A stretch of 64,000 bases of DNA from Gammaproteobacteria bacterium (GCA_026709225.1 JAPOTJ010000032.1:94818-158817), one strand, 5' to 3'; positions 26,501-35,109 are shown, numbered from the stretch's first letter. Notes: generated from the letters alone by a model not told the origin. Translations and numbers: made by a program.

Positions 26501-28564
26501 ACAACCGTATCAAAGGACGGTGAGTTCGTGCCCGGAGAATTACTGGTCGTTCGCAGCGGTTCAAGCACGATGCCGGAGATCGCCCCGGAAGGCTCGCTGC
26601 GGCGCGAAGCGCAGGAACTTCACCTTGACGAGCGGGATGCTTTTGGCTCGATGTCGGTGGTTCGAGTTGCGCCCGATCTGGCTTTTGCTGCCGATACGCA
26701 GACGCTTCGAGATGCTGGTTTTCGTTTTGGCAATAAAGCGCTTGAGCGCAAGGCGGCGACGCTGATGCAGCGCAAGCGCATGATCGTCTCCGGCGAACCT
26801 GGCATCGTGCAGCCGAACTACGTCTACCGAACGCTCGCGGCGCCGAATGATGGCGAGTACGCTCGTCAATGGCACTATGACGAAATCGCCCTTGAGCAGG
26901 CGTGGGACATCACCAAGGGCAGTGATGATGTCGTCGTCGCGGTGGTGGATTCCGGCGTGGTGTCCGGCCATCCTGATCTCGCTGATCGGCTGTTCAAGGA
27001 CAAGGAAGGCAAGATCGTCGGTTATGACTTTGTCAGCGACCCGGACCTCGCAGGCGATGGCGACGGCATTGACGATAATCCAGAGGATGTTGGTGATCGC
27101 TCCAGAGGCAGGTCAAGCTCATTTCATGGCACCCATGTTGCGGGCACGATTGGCGCGGACACGAACAACGGCGAAGGTGTCGCCGGCATCATGTGGAACG
27201 GTCAGATCATGCCTGTGAGGGTGCTTGGCGTCGGCGGGCGCGGCTCGACTCGGGATGTCAGTGAGGGCATTCGCTATGCAGCAGGACTCAGCAATGTGTC
27301 GGGTAGCTTGCCTGAAACCCGTGCGGACATCATCAATCTGAGTTTGGGTCTCAGCAACGAATTGTGCCTTCCAAAGCGTGGAGACCCAGCCGAAGAACTC
27401 GCGATTCACCAAGCGATTGAAGCCGGTGTTGTCGTGGTGCACGCGGCTGGTAACGACAACTGCAATCAGCCTGATCCGCTCTCGGCCATTGATGGCGTCA
27501 TCTCGGTCGGTGCAACCAACTACTTCGGTATCAAATCCATCTACTCCAACTACGGGCCCGAGGTCGACGTGGTAGCACCCGGCGGCGACTTATTCGATCA
27601 GGTGCACAGCACCGTGGCCGACGATTCGGGAGAGACAGTGCGCTACACATATCGGGGTTCGCAAGGCACGTCCATGGCCGCACCCCATATCGCCGGTGTC
27701 GTAGGGTTGATGCTTTCGGCAAATCCAGACCTCACCCCCACCGACATCAACCGGCTGATCGCTGGGACGCATTCCGACCCAGCCGCAGCGCCAATCGTGC
27801 GCGACTATGGCTTGCCGGGGCGAGACGACTTCTACGGGCACGGACTCATTGACGCCTACCGCGCTGTGCGCACCGCCAAGGTCATTGCCGGCGGCACCAT
27901 AGATGACGAACCCGCAGGCCCGGTGCTGCGTGTGTCCCCTTCGAGCCTCAACTTTGGCGCGACGACCACGCGGCTTCGTGTGCGTAGTGTGAATCTCGGC
28001 AGTGGGGACTTGCGAATCGAATCCGTCGATTCGGACCAGTCGTGGATTCGCGTGAATCGCGACGAACTTCCTGACCTGGTGATCGAAGTGGACAGGGAGG
28101 GGCAGCGAGACGGGACGCTTGTTGGCGAAGTGCGACTCGTCTCGAACGGCGGCAATGCGACCTTGAGAGTATCCGCGCAGGTGCAAACGCAAACGGTGCC
28201 GTCCGACGTTGGCACAGTGTACGTGGCGTTGATCGATCCGGATACGCTTGCGTGGCAGGAATGGCAGGGGACGAACTCGGCGCGTGACTATCGATTCGAA
28301 TCGTTCGAAGTGCCGCCAGGACAATACTGGATCATCGCGGGTACCGACCGCGACGGCGATTTCTTGATCTGCGATCCAGGAGAGGCTTGCGGCATGTATC
28401 CAGTGCTCGGCAAGCCCAATATCATCACCGTGGACGGCGACAGGCGCGTCAACTTCGGAGTGACCTTCGACCTGTTCGCCGAAATCACTTCGCAGAGCTC
28501 GGCCTTTCCGAGCATTCCGCTTGAGGGCTTCAAGATCCCAGAGGCGGCAAGGGCTGCGCAATGA
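23576..28564 (+). CDS. Large secreted subtilisin-like protease (S8) with repeats, FG-GAP and PPC domains
   Basis: A 1662-residue exported protein. Order: signal peptide; three copies of a ~120-residue module (about 28-385, each ending YYVHLYVSESPD or similar); a PPC domain (about 390-500); about seven FG-GAP/VCBS-type repeats (about 515-830, with GDFNGDGKDDVLLRH); a second PPC-like region (about 860-965); a propeptide-like part; then the S8 domain with Asp1125 (VAVVDSGVV), His1184 (SFHGTHVAGT) and Ser1366 (GTSMAAPHIAGV). After it come a BACON-like region (LRVSPSSLNFGATTT) and a C-terminal beta domain. Catalytic domains of this family cleave extracellular protein. The FG-GAP part may bind calcium. 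Confidence 0.88.
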   Translation: MKKLTMRVLPLLITGFCAIPMGALTAQTDVQFTGGVTYLIDGNLAGMGALEISNFSSRDSGDLYLTLRMTESLDPSSKGYRVARASLGGSLSARSRVSNVTVVADFADPPAGTYYVHLYVSESPDVDVPLDVRTFTETVTFAQPLPVPETVDIESYADYAIVGNRVNMRLGRIANNTSSTTGTLHVSMRMTKTSDPASEGHLVARASLNHYQGGGKLRSGFHYSNIDVNADFQRPPPGRYYVHLYVSESPDLDTMLDVRTDTLRYTVEAGRVEFIGGVRYGVNEDSVSFEVDEIFNDTSETTGTLHLTLRMTSLSDPESAGHDVARVSLANVSRTGQLAPGERYRNVALSADYDEPPVGRYWVHVYVSEAPDLATQLDSRTGFSQFTVARDDHGDTSEKATKVTLPASIDGRLETTGDIDMFSVALDQPGTLMLSTQGFTDTYGTLTDGASDAIIAIDDDSGLGFNFAIERVLEPGTYFLEVEGAGIFTTGGYTLNATFEPTPEAPPRPRFSADKHLGDFNGDGKDDVLLRHSDGAWHFYAMNGSEVIENESGEANISADLGDHVAGFGDFTGDGKDDVLLRNIDGTFHLAPMNGRSVIASQAGEAEITSDLEYIVAGIGDFNGDAKADVLLRHEQYGSWLVFAINGTSLIEPSSGSANLSIDLDYSVAGIADFNGDGKDDVLLRHTQGDWYLYLIDGRRFVVGSGPVTGLPKSLAYDLEAVGDFGGDAKVDVLLRDENGAYHAYALDGRKVLAANNRMVDIKLDDGEQLLAVGDVNGDGAQDLLLRASDGGWRYVLLKGREVLDGGGSVALNAELAWGLPIHGEPSQLRPGKIVGTLRIADGQTLDSDTLRAALDLDPAFSSNNSRDQAQGVLVPASIGGWASSATDATDVYRIVFPAPVRISLAIADGEDADLDLYLAQPDGSIIEQSLGVDDLEVIQTSLEGEHLVMVSAYSGASNYALVVSLADIALATSSTTVSKDGEFVPGELLVVRSGSSTMPEIAPEGSLRREAQELHLDERDAFGSMSVVRVAPDLAFAADTQTLRDAGFRFGNKALERKAATLMQRKRMIVSGEPGIVQPNYVYRTLAAPNDGEYARQWHYDEIALEQAWDITKGSDDVVVAVVDSGVVSGHPDLADRLFKDKEGKIVGYDFVSDPDLAGDGDGIDDNPEDVGDRSRGRSSSFHGTHVAGTIGADTNNGEGVAGIMWNGQIMPVRVLGVGGRGSTRDVSEGIRYAAGLSNVSGSLPETRADIINLSLGLSNELCLPKRGDPAEELAIHQAIEAGVVVVHAAGNDNCNQPDPLSAIDGVISVGATNYFGIKSIYSNYGPEVDVVAPGGDLFDQVHSTVADDSGETVRYTYRGSQGTSMAAPHIAGVVGLMLSANPDLTPTDINRLIAGTHSDPAAAPIVRDYGLPGRDDFYGHGLIDAYRAVRTAKVIAGGTIDDEPAGPVLRVSPSSLNFGATTTRLRVRSVNLGSGDLRIESVDSDQSWIRVNRDELPDLVIEVDREGQRDGTLVGEVRLVSNGGNATLRVSAQVQTQTVPSDVGTVYVALIDPDTLAWQEWQGTNSARDYRFESFEVPPGQYWIIAGTDRDGDFLICDPGEACGMYPVLGKPNIITVDGDRRVNFGVTFDLFAEITSQSSAFPSIPLEGFKIPEAARAAQ

Positions 28565-29049
28565 CGGTAGTGCGCCGCATGGGGCTCATCATGTATGCGC
28601 TTGCCTTCTCCGGCTCGATCTTTGCCGAGGAGGTTCGGTCAATTCAAGCTGGCAGCCTTTCTCGTCCTGATCGAGCTTTCCTAGTGCTCGAAGATGAGGC
28701 GAGTTTGCGACGGATTCACCGCGAGTTGCATGCGAGCGCAACGGTGCCGCCAGCCTTTCCTGTGATCGATTTCGATCAAGACTTGGTGCTGCTTGCGTTC
28801 ATGGGCCAGCGGTCAACGGCTGGGTATGCCGTTAGCTTCGATTCGCACGCGCTTGTGAACAGCAGAGTTGCGCACGTAAGGGTAATCGAACAAACGCCGC
28901 CATCCGACGTGATGCTTGCTTCTGTCATCACCAGTCCTTACGTCTTGGCGGCTCTCGGCCGAGGCGAGTTTGATGCCGTGCAGTTCGTTGACGCTGAGGA
29001 CAGATGCCTCGCGCTGGTGGATTTGCAAAGTGAACCGACTTTCGATTGA
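28561..29049 (+). CDS. PrcB-like exported protein
   Basis: A 162-residue protein with a signal peptide (MGLIMYALAFSGSIFA). The C-terminal half matches the PrcB_C pattern: LLAFMGQRSTAGYAVSFDSH, then RVIEQTPPSDVMLASVITSP and YVLAAL. PrcB stabilises the PrcA subtilisin-like protease of Treponema. It overlaps the protease gene by ATGA, so a protease-stabilising role is a reasonable reading by analogy with the Treponema pair. Confidence 0.72.
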   Translation: MTVVRRMGLIMYALAFSGSIFAEEVRSIQAGSLSRPDRAFLVLEDEASLRRIHRELHASATVPPAFPVIDFDQDLVLLAFMGQRSTAGYAVSFDSHALVNSRVAHVRVIEQTPPSDVMLASVITSPYVLAALGRGEFDAVQFVDAEDRCLALVDLQSEPTFD

Positions 29050-29059
29050 GTTCACCTTG

Positions 29060-29868
29060 ATGTACGTCGACTCCGAAGCACTGCGGCGACTGCGCGAACA
29101 AAAATACTGGACGTAGGACAGGCTCGCTGAGGTCTCAGGCATCTCGTGGCGCCAGATTGCTCGCATTGAATCGGGTCAGTTGCCTGCGCCGCACGCCCTG
29201 ACGTTGCAGCGACTCGCCGATGCCCCACAGGTTGCCGTACATCGGCTGATGCGGCGCGAGGATGCAATATACCGCGATGATCGCCCGTCTGCGGAAACGC
29301 AAGTATCTGCGGGGATGTATGTGTCCTATGATTTGCTACGTCTGCGCTATGGTATCGGCATGCGCGAGTCGTCCATGTGGTGCAGCTCTGCCTCGTGCTA
29401 CTTATAGAGATCAGTCTTTCATGGCGAAAGACGCTCCTGCGCGAAATGGATGTCCACTTGGGACGTATCAGGGAATGCAGCGAGGAGAACGGACATGCCT
29501 GCTTTCATCTGACACAATCGCAAGGGCGGAACAGTATGGTCAAGGCGGAAGAATCTGTCGCGCAACCCACTTTGCGTCACGCGTCGGAGGGCACAGTCAG
29601 CCCTTTTCGCGACTACCTGCTGCATCTTGCATCGCGGATCGATCAGCCCGACATTGTGCGCTTGGAGGATATTGCTCCGAATGGTGATGCGGTGGTCTCG
29701 GTGTGCGACGGTGAATTGCAGCGTCTCACCGGAGGCAGCCGGGAGGTCGCAGAAGCGCTGCAATCTGAGCGCGTACGAATTATCGACACACCGGCGGAAC
29801 TCATGGCAGAGCGTGCGCGTCTTGGCTCGCGGCTCAGGATTCTTGATACACCCGCACAAAGTCAATGA
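29060..29868 (+). pseudogene. Decayed copy of the double-HTH regulator
   Basis: The segment begins ALRRLREQKYW, has a TAG stop at 29114-29116, then RLAEVSGISWRQIARIES. It continues through MYVSYDLLRLRYGIG, a frameshift near 29375, LSWRKTLLREMD, and LQRLTGGSREVAEALQS. These align with VIAYDLVFWRYGVS, LQWRKRLLEDMS and FERLTGGSAPAQLALQ of the intact protein at 18094. The second HTH is mostly deleted. It lies just after the protease/prcB operon, as the intact one lies after the sugar operon. Confidence 0.75.
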
Positions 29869-30100
29869 GCATTCGCTGCGGAAAGATGGCGTCATCAATC
29901 GGCCAGTCAGCGCAACCCTACCTGTAGCCGGTCTCAAGGTTGAGAATAAGCTTGTAAGACCATGCATTCCAGCCGCCGCCTTCATTGACATACGTAAAGA
30001 GGGGTATATCGTCCACTCGTCCACGAAGATGTCGACACGCTCAGGCGACCATTTTAAGAGCATAGACATGAAACGCTTCGCCCGTATCGCTGAGCAGGAC
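29834..30100 (-). pseudogene. C-terminal remnant of a GH16 glycosidase
   Basis: Reading the minus strand with three frame changes gives LLSDTGEAFHVYALK, WSPERVDIFVDEWTIY, FTYVNEGGGWNAWSYKLILN, LETGYR, and CADWPIDDAIFPQRMLIDFV followed by RVYQES and a stop. This is the typical end of family 16 beta-glucanases (FHVYALEWSP..., ...FPQRMLVDYVRVYQ). The rest of the gene is absent. It fits the polysaccharide-degrading character of the neighbourhood. Confidence 0.6.
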
Positions 30101-30161
30101 ACGGCGTTTGCGCTGCTTCCACGCTATCCAATAGCGAAACGATGAATAACTTATTTAGTAT

Positions 30162-30176
30162 GAGTCAATTAGATTC
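30162..30176. promoter_or_regulatory. Candidate VapB operator (copy 2)
   Basis: GAGTC-AATTA-GATTC, one mismatch from the perfect dyad upstream of vapB copy 1. Its conservation where flanking sequence diverges supports it as a protein-binding site. Confidence 0.4.
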
Positions 30177-30182
30177 TTATGT

Positions 30183-30434
30183 ATGACTCAACGACTTCAC
30201 GTGCTGCTTCACGAAGAGGACTACCGCACGTTGCAGCAGTCTGCGAGGAATGATCGTGTAACGATTGCTGAATGGGTGCGCCAAGCGTTGCGCGAGACGA
30301 TGTCTGCTAGGCAGCGAGCGGTGAAGGACAAGATTGGGGCTATGGATGAGGCCATGAAGAGCGAACATCCGACAGCGGACATTGAAGTCATGAATGCCGA
30401 AATCGAAGATGGCTACCGGCGCATGGCTCAGTGA
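30183..30434 (+). CDS. Ribbon-helix-helix antitoxin, VapB-like (copy 2)
   Basis: An 83-residue near-identical copy of the antitoxin at 208 (differences include TKRLQVLL versus TQRLHVLL and KLRAMDEAM versus KIGAMDEAM). The frame is intact and the start and upstream dyad are conserved. Its toxin gene is broken by a frameshift, so this copy may be a solitary antitoxin that can cross-neutralise the toxin at 456. It overlaps the toxin remnant by GTGA. Confidence 0.75.
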   Translation: MTQRLHVLLHEEDYRTLQQSARNDRVTIAEWVRQALRETMSARQRAVKDKIGAMDEAMKSEHPTADIEVMNAEIEDGYRRMAQ

Positions 30435-30825
30435 TTTTTAGCGACTCTAACGTGCCGATGTACCTTGTGTGCCGCCAGCATCCAGCGAAGGAAAGGCTTT
30501 TGCAAGTGCTGCGGATCTGGTGAGCCGGCAGACTCAGCTTGCGACGAGCGTCGAGGTCTATCAAGAAACACTTCATCGTTATGTCTCGATTGGAAGACGC
30601 GAAGCCATAGGCGATGCGTTTGCTTGGCTTGATCAAGTCGGCCAGAAGACACTGACCTACGATTTGGTGGAGATTCGAATGGCACGCCAAATCTTGTCGG
30701 ACGTGGAGGGCTTGTCCGCGACAGACGCCTTGCACGCGGCAGTCATGAGAACTGCTGGCATTTCTCAAATTGTCAGCATGGATCGAGGATTTGATCGGTG
30801 CCCCCGAATAGAGCGCGTGCATTGA
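30431..30825 (+). pseudogene. Frameshifted VapC-like toxin (copy 2)
   Basis: This is a copy of the PIN toxin at 456. A single-base deletion near 30513 (CTGCGGATCTGG here versus TTGCGCGATTTGG in copy 1) shifts the frame and gives a TGA at 30521-30523. Downstream, the original frame resumes with TSVEVYQETLHRYVS and SMDRGFDRCPRIERVH. Only about 30 N-terminal codons are translatable from the native start, so the toxin is inactive unless frameshifting occurs. Confidence 0.85.
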
Positions 30826-30858
30826 AGGCCGAGATTCGGTTCCGCGCCGGCCAACCCT

Positions 30859-30959
30859 GCTAAAGCAGAAAATGATCCGCCAGCATGACGCTGAACAGTG
30901 CGCCGAGGTAGATGATCGAATATTGAAAGTTGTGCACCGCCGTTCTGCCTGCGCCACCT
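30859..30959 (-). pseudogene. cyoE/ctaB 3' tail (copy 2)
   Basis: The minus strand reads RTAVHNFQYSIIYLGALFSV, then MLADHFLL and a TAG stop. It matches the tail at 891-1325 without the MITE. It lies between vapC copy 2 and the stop codon of the MtfA-like gene. Only about 33 codons remain. Confidence 0.6.
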
Positions 30960-31709
30960 TCATCCCACCGGCTCCCCAGCAAAGTAGGTTGCAAGGACGG
31001 CGTGTACCTCGGGGAAAGTTTCAAGCAGGTCTTGCGGCGAGACGAAGAAGTATTCGACGCATACGGCGAAGAACTCGCTCGGGCTTGTCGCTGCGTAGTC
31101 ATCGAAGCCGAGGTCATCATCGAACGCTTCGAGGCTCGCGCAGAGGCGCCCGAATGCCGCCGCGAACACCTGTCGCCAGCGTACGCGAAGTGTCCGAGAG
31201 GCGAGGACAGGCATCCCATTCGAGGTGCCTGTCCTTTCGTCGAGCTTGTGCGCAAACTCATGCAGGACAAGGTTGGTCGGCGCCACATGCATCCCAGGGC
31301 GCGCTTCTTCCCACGCCAAAACAACCGCGCCCTGTTCAATCGATTCGCCATCGAGCGCTTCATAGCCTGAATGCACGATGCCGATCTCATCTTCTTCTTC
31401 TCGATAAGCCACGAATGCCTCGGGATAGAGGATGACGGTGCGGACTTCTGAAAAATGCGCAAGCCCGAGGTCGAGCACAAGCAGGCAGGCTTGCGCGGCG
31501 ATGGAGAGTTGCATGAACGGTGTGACCTCGAAACCGTGCGCACCAGAAAAGTGCACGGACGCGCAGAAGCGAAGCGCGAGATTGCGAAGGTCTACTCGCC
31601 GTGCTTGATCGAGATTATCAAAGAGACTCGACGATGCCAGCACTTCTGACCAAAGCTGGTCGCTTGCGAGTGCATCATTCGTGCGTCGTCGAAATCGGCT
31701 CAGCGGCAT
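30960..31709 (-). CDS. mtfA: MtfA-like zinc metallopeptidase (M90)
   Basis: About 249 residues, usual for MtfA. The catalytic zinc site is LVLHEFAHKLDERTG (HExxH), followed by SPSEFFAVCVEYFF with the third ligand Glu. MtfA in E. coli binds the repressor Mlc and modulates the glucose phosphotransferase gene ptsG. The ATG at 31709 and a TTG at 31727 are both possible starts. It is transcribed away from the acyl-CoA dehydrogenase genes on the same strand. Confidence 0.85.
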   Translation of the reverse strand: MPLSRFRRRTNDALASDQLWSEVLASSSLFDNLDQARRVDLRNLALRFCASVHFSGAHGFEVTPFMQLSIAAQACLLVLDLGLAHFSEVRTVILYPEAFVAYREEEDEIGIVHSGYEALDGESIEQGAVVLAWEEARPGMHVAPTNLVLHEFAHKLDERTGTSNGMPVLASRTLRVRWRQVFAAAFGRLCASLEAFDDDLGFDDYAATSPSEFFAVCVEYFFVSPQDLLETFPEVHAVLATYFAGEPVG

Positions 31710-31735
31710 CTGCGAGAAGCGTCCCAAAAAATAGG

Positions 31736-32830
31736 TTATTGAAATTGCCTTGCGGCTTCTTCCCGCAGCCGCTCCGGCGAGCCGAGCATCTGGCGATTAA
31801 ATCCGATGCGCTTGAACCAATAGTGCAGGCCGAGAAGGTCGGTGAACCCCATGCCGCCATGCACTTCGGTGGCGGTCTTGGCGACAAATCCGCCGACTTC
31901 GCTTACATGCGCCTTCAGGTGACAGGCGGTGAGGTGCGCGTCCTGCGAGGTTTCGTCGAGCGCATGCGCCGCATACCATGCGAAGGCGCGAGTCGGCTCA
32001 AGCTGCGCGGCCATCTCCGCGCACATATGCTTGACCGCTTGGAACGAGGCAATGGCGCGTCCGAACTGCTCTCGCTCCTTGGCGTAGGCGACCGCCTTGT
32101 CGAGCATGGCTTGCGCCGCGCCCAAGGTATCCGCGGCGAGCATCACGCGACCATGGTCGAGCAGCGTGCGCACGATCGTGCGGCTCGCGCCGGGCAGTGG
32201 CTCCGCATTCGTCTTATCGAAGACGAGCTCGCCGATGGGACGTGTTCGATCCACTGTTTCGAGGCGTCTGCGTGTGAGTCCCGACGCATCCTTGGACACG
32301 AGGGTCAAGCCACCAGCGACATCGCCCACCAGGTAGACATCGGCTTCAAAGTCAAGCACAAACAGCGACTTGCCGGTCAGTTTGCCGCGTGAAGCAGTGA
32401 CACCTGCGCCCACCCGTGCGCCCGCCGATTCCGCGAGCGCGGCGCCAATCACAAGTTCCCCGGATGCGAGCTTAGGAAGCCATTCACGGCGCTGAGCCTC
32501 GGACCCAGCGAGACGCAACGCGAGCGGTGCAATCACCGCGTTTGCCACAAACGGCGCGGGCGTGACCGAATAGCCCAATGCCTCAGCGACGACGCAGGCA
32601 TCCAACGTGCCGAGGCCGACACCGCCATGGGCTTCGTCAATCATCAGGGCAGGCACGCCAAGTTCGGCAAGCCCTTGCTCAATGTCTCTGGCGCGTGCTT
32701 CAGTCTTGTTGGCCTTGTCGGTCGTGTTGTCGGCGAATCGACGCACGCGATCAAGCGAGGCGTGTTCGTTCAAATAGCCGCTGAGGCTCGCCTGTAGCAG
32801 TCGCTGCTCTTCGGAAAGACCAAATTCCAC
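31736..32830 (-). CDS. Acyl-CoA dehydrogenase family protein (short)
   Basis: A 364-residue flavoprotein of the acyl-CoA dehydrogenase fold. Recognisable parts are MEFGLSEEQRLLQASLSGYL at the N-terminus, GGVGLGTLDACVVAEALG, and the C-terminal ATEVHGGMGFTDLLGLHYWF. The usual middle-domain motifs are weak. It forms a pair with the next gene on the same strand, 15 bp apart. Such pairs often make heteromeric dehydrogenases for CoA thioesters with bulky side chains, such as steroid degradation. The substrate is not inferable. Confidence 0.82.
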   Translation of the reverse strand: MEFGLSEEQRLLQASLSGYLNEHASLDRVRRFADNTTDKANKTEARARDIEQGLAELGVPALMIDEAHGGVGLGTLDACVVAEALGYSVTPAPFVANAVIAPLALRLAGSEAQRREWLPKLASGELVIGAALAESAGARVGAGVTASRGKLTGKSLFVLDFEADVYLVGDVAGGLTLVSKDASGLTRRRLETVDRTRPIGELVFDKTNAEPLPGASRTIVRTLLDHGRVMLAADTLGAAQAMLDKAVAYAKEREQFGRAIASFQAVKHMCAEMAAQLEPTRAFAWYAAHALDETSQDAHLTACHLKAHVSEVGGFVAKTATEVHGGMGFTDLLGLHYWFKRIGFNRQMLGSPERLREEAARQFQ

Positions 32831-32845
32831 CTGCTGTCCTCCGCG

Positions 32846-34036
32846 TCAGGCGGGGTGCGGACGCGGTTCGCGCGGCATGCCAAGCCCGCGCTCGCTGATG
32901 ATGTTCTTTTGGATCTGGCTGGTGCCGCCGCCAATAATCAGACCGAGGTAGTACATGTACTGGTATTGCCAGCTTCCTTTGTCGCGCAGATAAGGATTGC
33001 TACCATAGGCAAGACCGGTCTCGCCCATGACATCGATGGCGAGACCTTCGATATCGTGCCTCAGCTCGGTGCCTTGCAGCTTGACGATCATTTGCGCAAG
33101 CGCACCGTCCGCGCGACCGCCCAAGCGGTTCGAAAGATTGCGAAGATCGTTGAATCGGTTAGCGAGGGCGCGGCCTTGCAAGCGCATCAGCCGGTCGCGA
33201 AATTCCGGCTTGTCAATGACGCGCACGCCGTCGATAGTCTCGCTGCGCATCAGCTCGACAAGGCTATTGAGGCGCGCCTGCGCTTGATTGGGGTCTGCAA
33301 GCGTATCGCGTTCATTCTTCAGAATCGTATTCGCGACCATCCAGCCTTCACCGCGCGCACCGACGATCTGCGCCTTCGGCACGCGCACATCGGTGAAGAA
33401 TACTTCATTGAAATTGCGCTCCATTGTCATGTCCACCAAGGGCCTGACCTCAATGCCCGGCGTCTTCATATCGAATAGCATGAAGCTGATCCCACGATGC
33501 TTGGGTGCCTCGGGTTCAGTTCGCACGAGGCAAAAGATCCAATCTGCCAGATGCGCCGTGCTTGTCCAGATTTTCTGGCCGTTGACCACCCACTCGTCGC
33601 CGTCCAAGACTGCAGAGGTGCGCAGGCTCGCAAGGTCGCTGCCAGCGCCCGGCTCGGAATAGCCTTGGCACCAGATCATTTCGCCCGCGAGGGTCGGCGG
33701 GATGAATTGCCGCTTCTGTTCTTCGCTGCCGAGTTCGAGCAGAGTCGGCACCAGCATGTGAATGCCTTGTCCGCCGATCCCTGCGCGCACGCGCGCCGCC
33801 GCAAATTCTTCTCCGATGATGAAGGACTTGAGGATGTCGGTCGGCAGCCCGGCACCGCCGTACTCGCGAGGGATGGTTCGTGCGGCATAGCCTTTGTCGA
33901 TCAGCAGCCGCTGCCAGTCGAGCACGCTTTTGTGGCGAAGCGCCATGGTGTTGGGCGCAAGATGGCGGTGAGACTCGATAAAGTCGCGAACTTCAGCGCG
34001 AAAGCGCTCGTATTCGGGGCCGAATGACAAGTCCAT
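32846..34036 (-). CDS. Acyl-CoA dehydrogenase
   Basis: About 396 residues from the ATG at 34036 (MDLSFGPEYERFRAEVRDFI). FAD/substrate motifs are WCQGYSEPGAGSDLASLRTS, VNGQKIWTSTAHLADWIFCL and GGGTSQIQKNIISERGLGMP at the C-terminus. The catalytic Glu would be in the C-terminal region. A frame extends upstream to 34246 but lacks family similarity. It precedes the other dehydrogenase in the same operon. Confidence 0.88.
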   Translation of the reverse strand: MDLSFGPEYERFRAEVRDFIESHRHLAPNTMALRHKSVLDWQRLLIDKGYAARTIPREYGGAGLPTDILKSFIIGEEFAAARVRAGIGGQGIHMLVPTLLELGSEEQKRQFIPPTLAGEMIWCQGYSEPGAGSDLASLRTSAVLDGDEWVVNGQKIWTSTAHLADWIFCLVRTEPEAPKHRGISFMLFDMKTPGIEVRPLVDMTMERNFNEVFFTDVRVPKAQIVGARGEGWMVANTILKNERDTLADPNQAQARLNSLVELMRSETIDGVRVIDKPEFRDRLMRLQGRALANRFNDLRNLSNRLGGRADGALAQMIVKLQGTELRHDIEGLAIDVMGETGLAYGSNPYLRDKGSWQYQYMYYLGLIIGGGTSQIQKNIISERGLGMPREPRPHPA

Positions 34037-34329
34037 AAGGCGCGCGTGCGGGGCATGTTCAAACGAAGTGGGCGTTGTAGCACACTTTTGCGCCCATGTA
34101 TTTGGATACCGAAGGCATTGTGCGCATGTGCCGCTAGTCGAACGATGCGGAGACGGCAGGAGAGCCTGAGTGGGGCAAGGCGCTCGCGAAGTTCGGGTGG
34201 CATCAACAGGGTGTGCGAGCCGCACTACCCGACTTCGGGTGCGCATTGCAGCGTCTGCCGGAAGTCATGCGAGGCTCGGCGTTGATGATGGAGCAAGACG
34301 AGCCCGCGCCGCAGGCGCCTCGTGTCAAG

Positions 34330-35109
34330 TCACGCCCACATGTGCGTGCCGCCGCACAACGTGAGTGCCTGTCCGGTCATGTAGCTGCTCGCGTCCGATG
34401 CGAGGAACACGGCGACGCCTTTGAGATCATCGGCAGCGCCAAGACGGCGTAGCGGCACCTCTTCTTGGACTCGGCGCTCGGATTCCGGGTTGTCCCACAG
34501 CGCCCGTGCGAAGTCCGTTTTGACAAGACCTGGGCAAATGGCGTTGACGCGGATGCCAAAAGGCCCAAGCTCAAGCGCGAGATTGCGCACCAAGGCGAGG
34601 TCCGCGAGCTTGGATACACTGTAGCTGCCCAGCGTGTCCGATGGTCGTAGGGCGCCGGTGCTCGAAGTGATCATGATCGACCCTCCGCCCTTGGCTTTCA
34701 TGTCGGGCGCGACCATTTGCGCAAGCCACAGGTTGGCCTTGACGTTAGTAGACAGCGTTTTGTCGAAGGCTTCGTCCGGAATGTCCATGATCGAGCCATA
34801 AAATGGGTTCACGCCCGCATTGCCGATGCTGATGTCAATCGCGCCGAGCCGCTCGTGCGTGGTATCGACGAGCGCGTGCAATTCGTCCTTGCGTCCGGCG
34901 TTGCAAGCGACGGCGATCGCGCTGCCCGCCCCGCAGTGCGCATTGATTTCATCCGCGGTCGCCTGACACTGTTCGAGCTTGCGGCTCGAGATGACGACGC
35001 GCGCCCCGTGTTCGGCGAGTCCTTCCGCCATTGAGCGACCCATCCCTTTGGAGGAGCCAGTAATGAGCGCGACCTTGCCTGAAAGGTCAAAAAGTGCGTT
35101 GCGTGACAT
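34330..35109 (-). CDS. Short-chain dehydrogenase/reductase (SDR)
   Basis: A 259-residue classical SDR. The nucleotide motif is ITGSSKGMGRSMAEGLAEHG, NAGVNP follows, and the catalytic set is Ser in MITSSTGALRPSDTLGSYSV with Tyr and Lys in YSVSKLA. The end MTGQALTLCGGTHM is typical. It should oxidise or reduce a hydroxyacyl or keto group with NAD(P). It diverges from the acyl-CoA dehydrogenase at 35175 with a 65-bp gap and lies downstream of nothing else in its strand for 80 bp, so it may share regulation with both neighbours. Confidence 0.9.
   Translation of the reverse strand: MSRNALFDLSGKVALITGSSKGMGRSMAEGLAEHGARVVISSRKLEQCQATADEINAHCGAGSAIAVACNAGRKDELHALVDTTHERLGAIDISIGNAGVNPFYGSIMDIPDEAFDKTLSTNVKANLWLAQMVAPDMKAKGGGSIMITSSTGALRPSDTLGSYSVSKLADLALVRNLALELGPFGIRVNAICPGLVKTDFARALWDNPESERRVQEEVPLRRLGAADDLKGVAVFLASDASSYMTGQALTLCGGTHMWA

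Noticed and set aside
27590..28561. 323-codon minus-strand frame
   Set aside because: Antisense to the subtilase catalytic region; composition mirrors the coding strand.
31601..32392. 263-codon plus-strand frame
   Set aside because: Lies opposite the acyl-CoA dehydrogenase, which has all family motifs.
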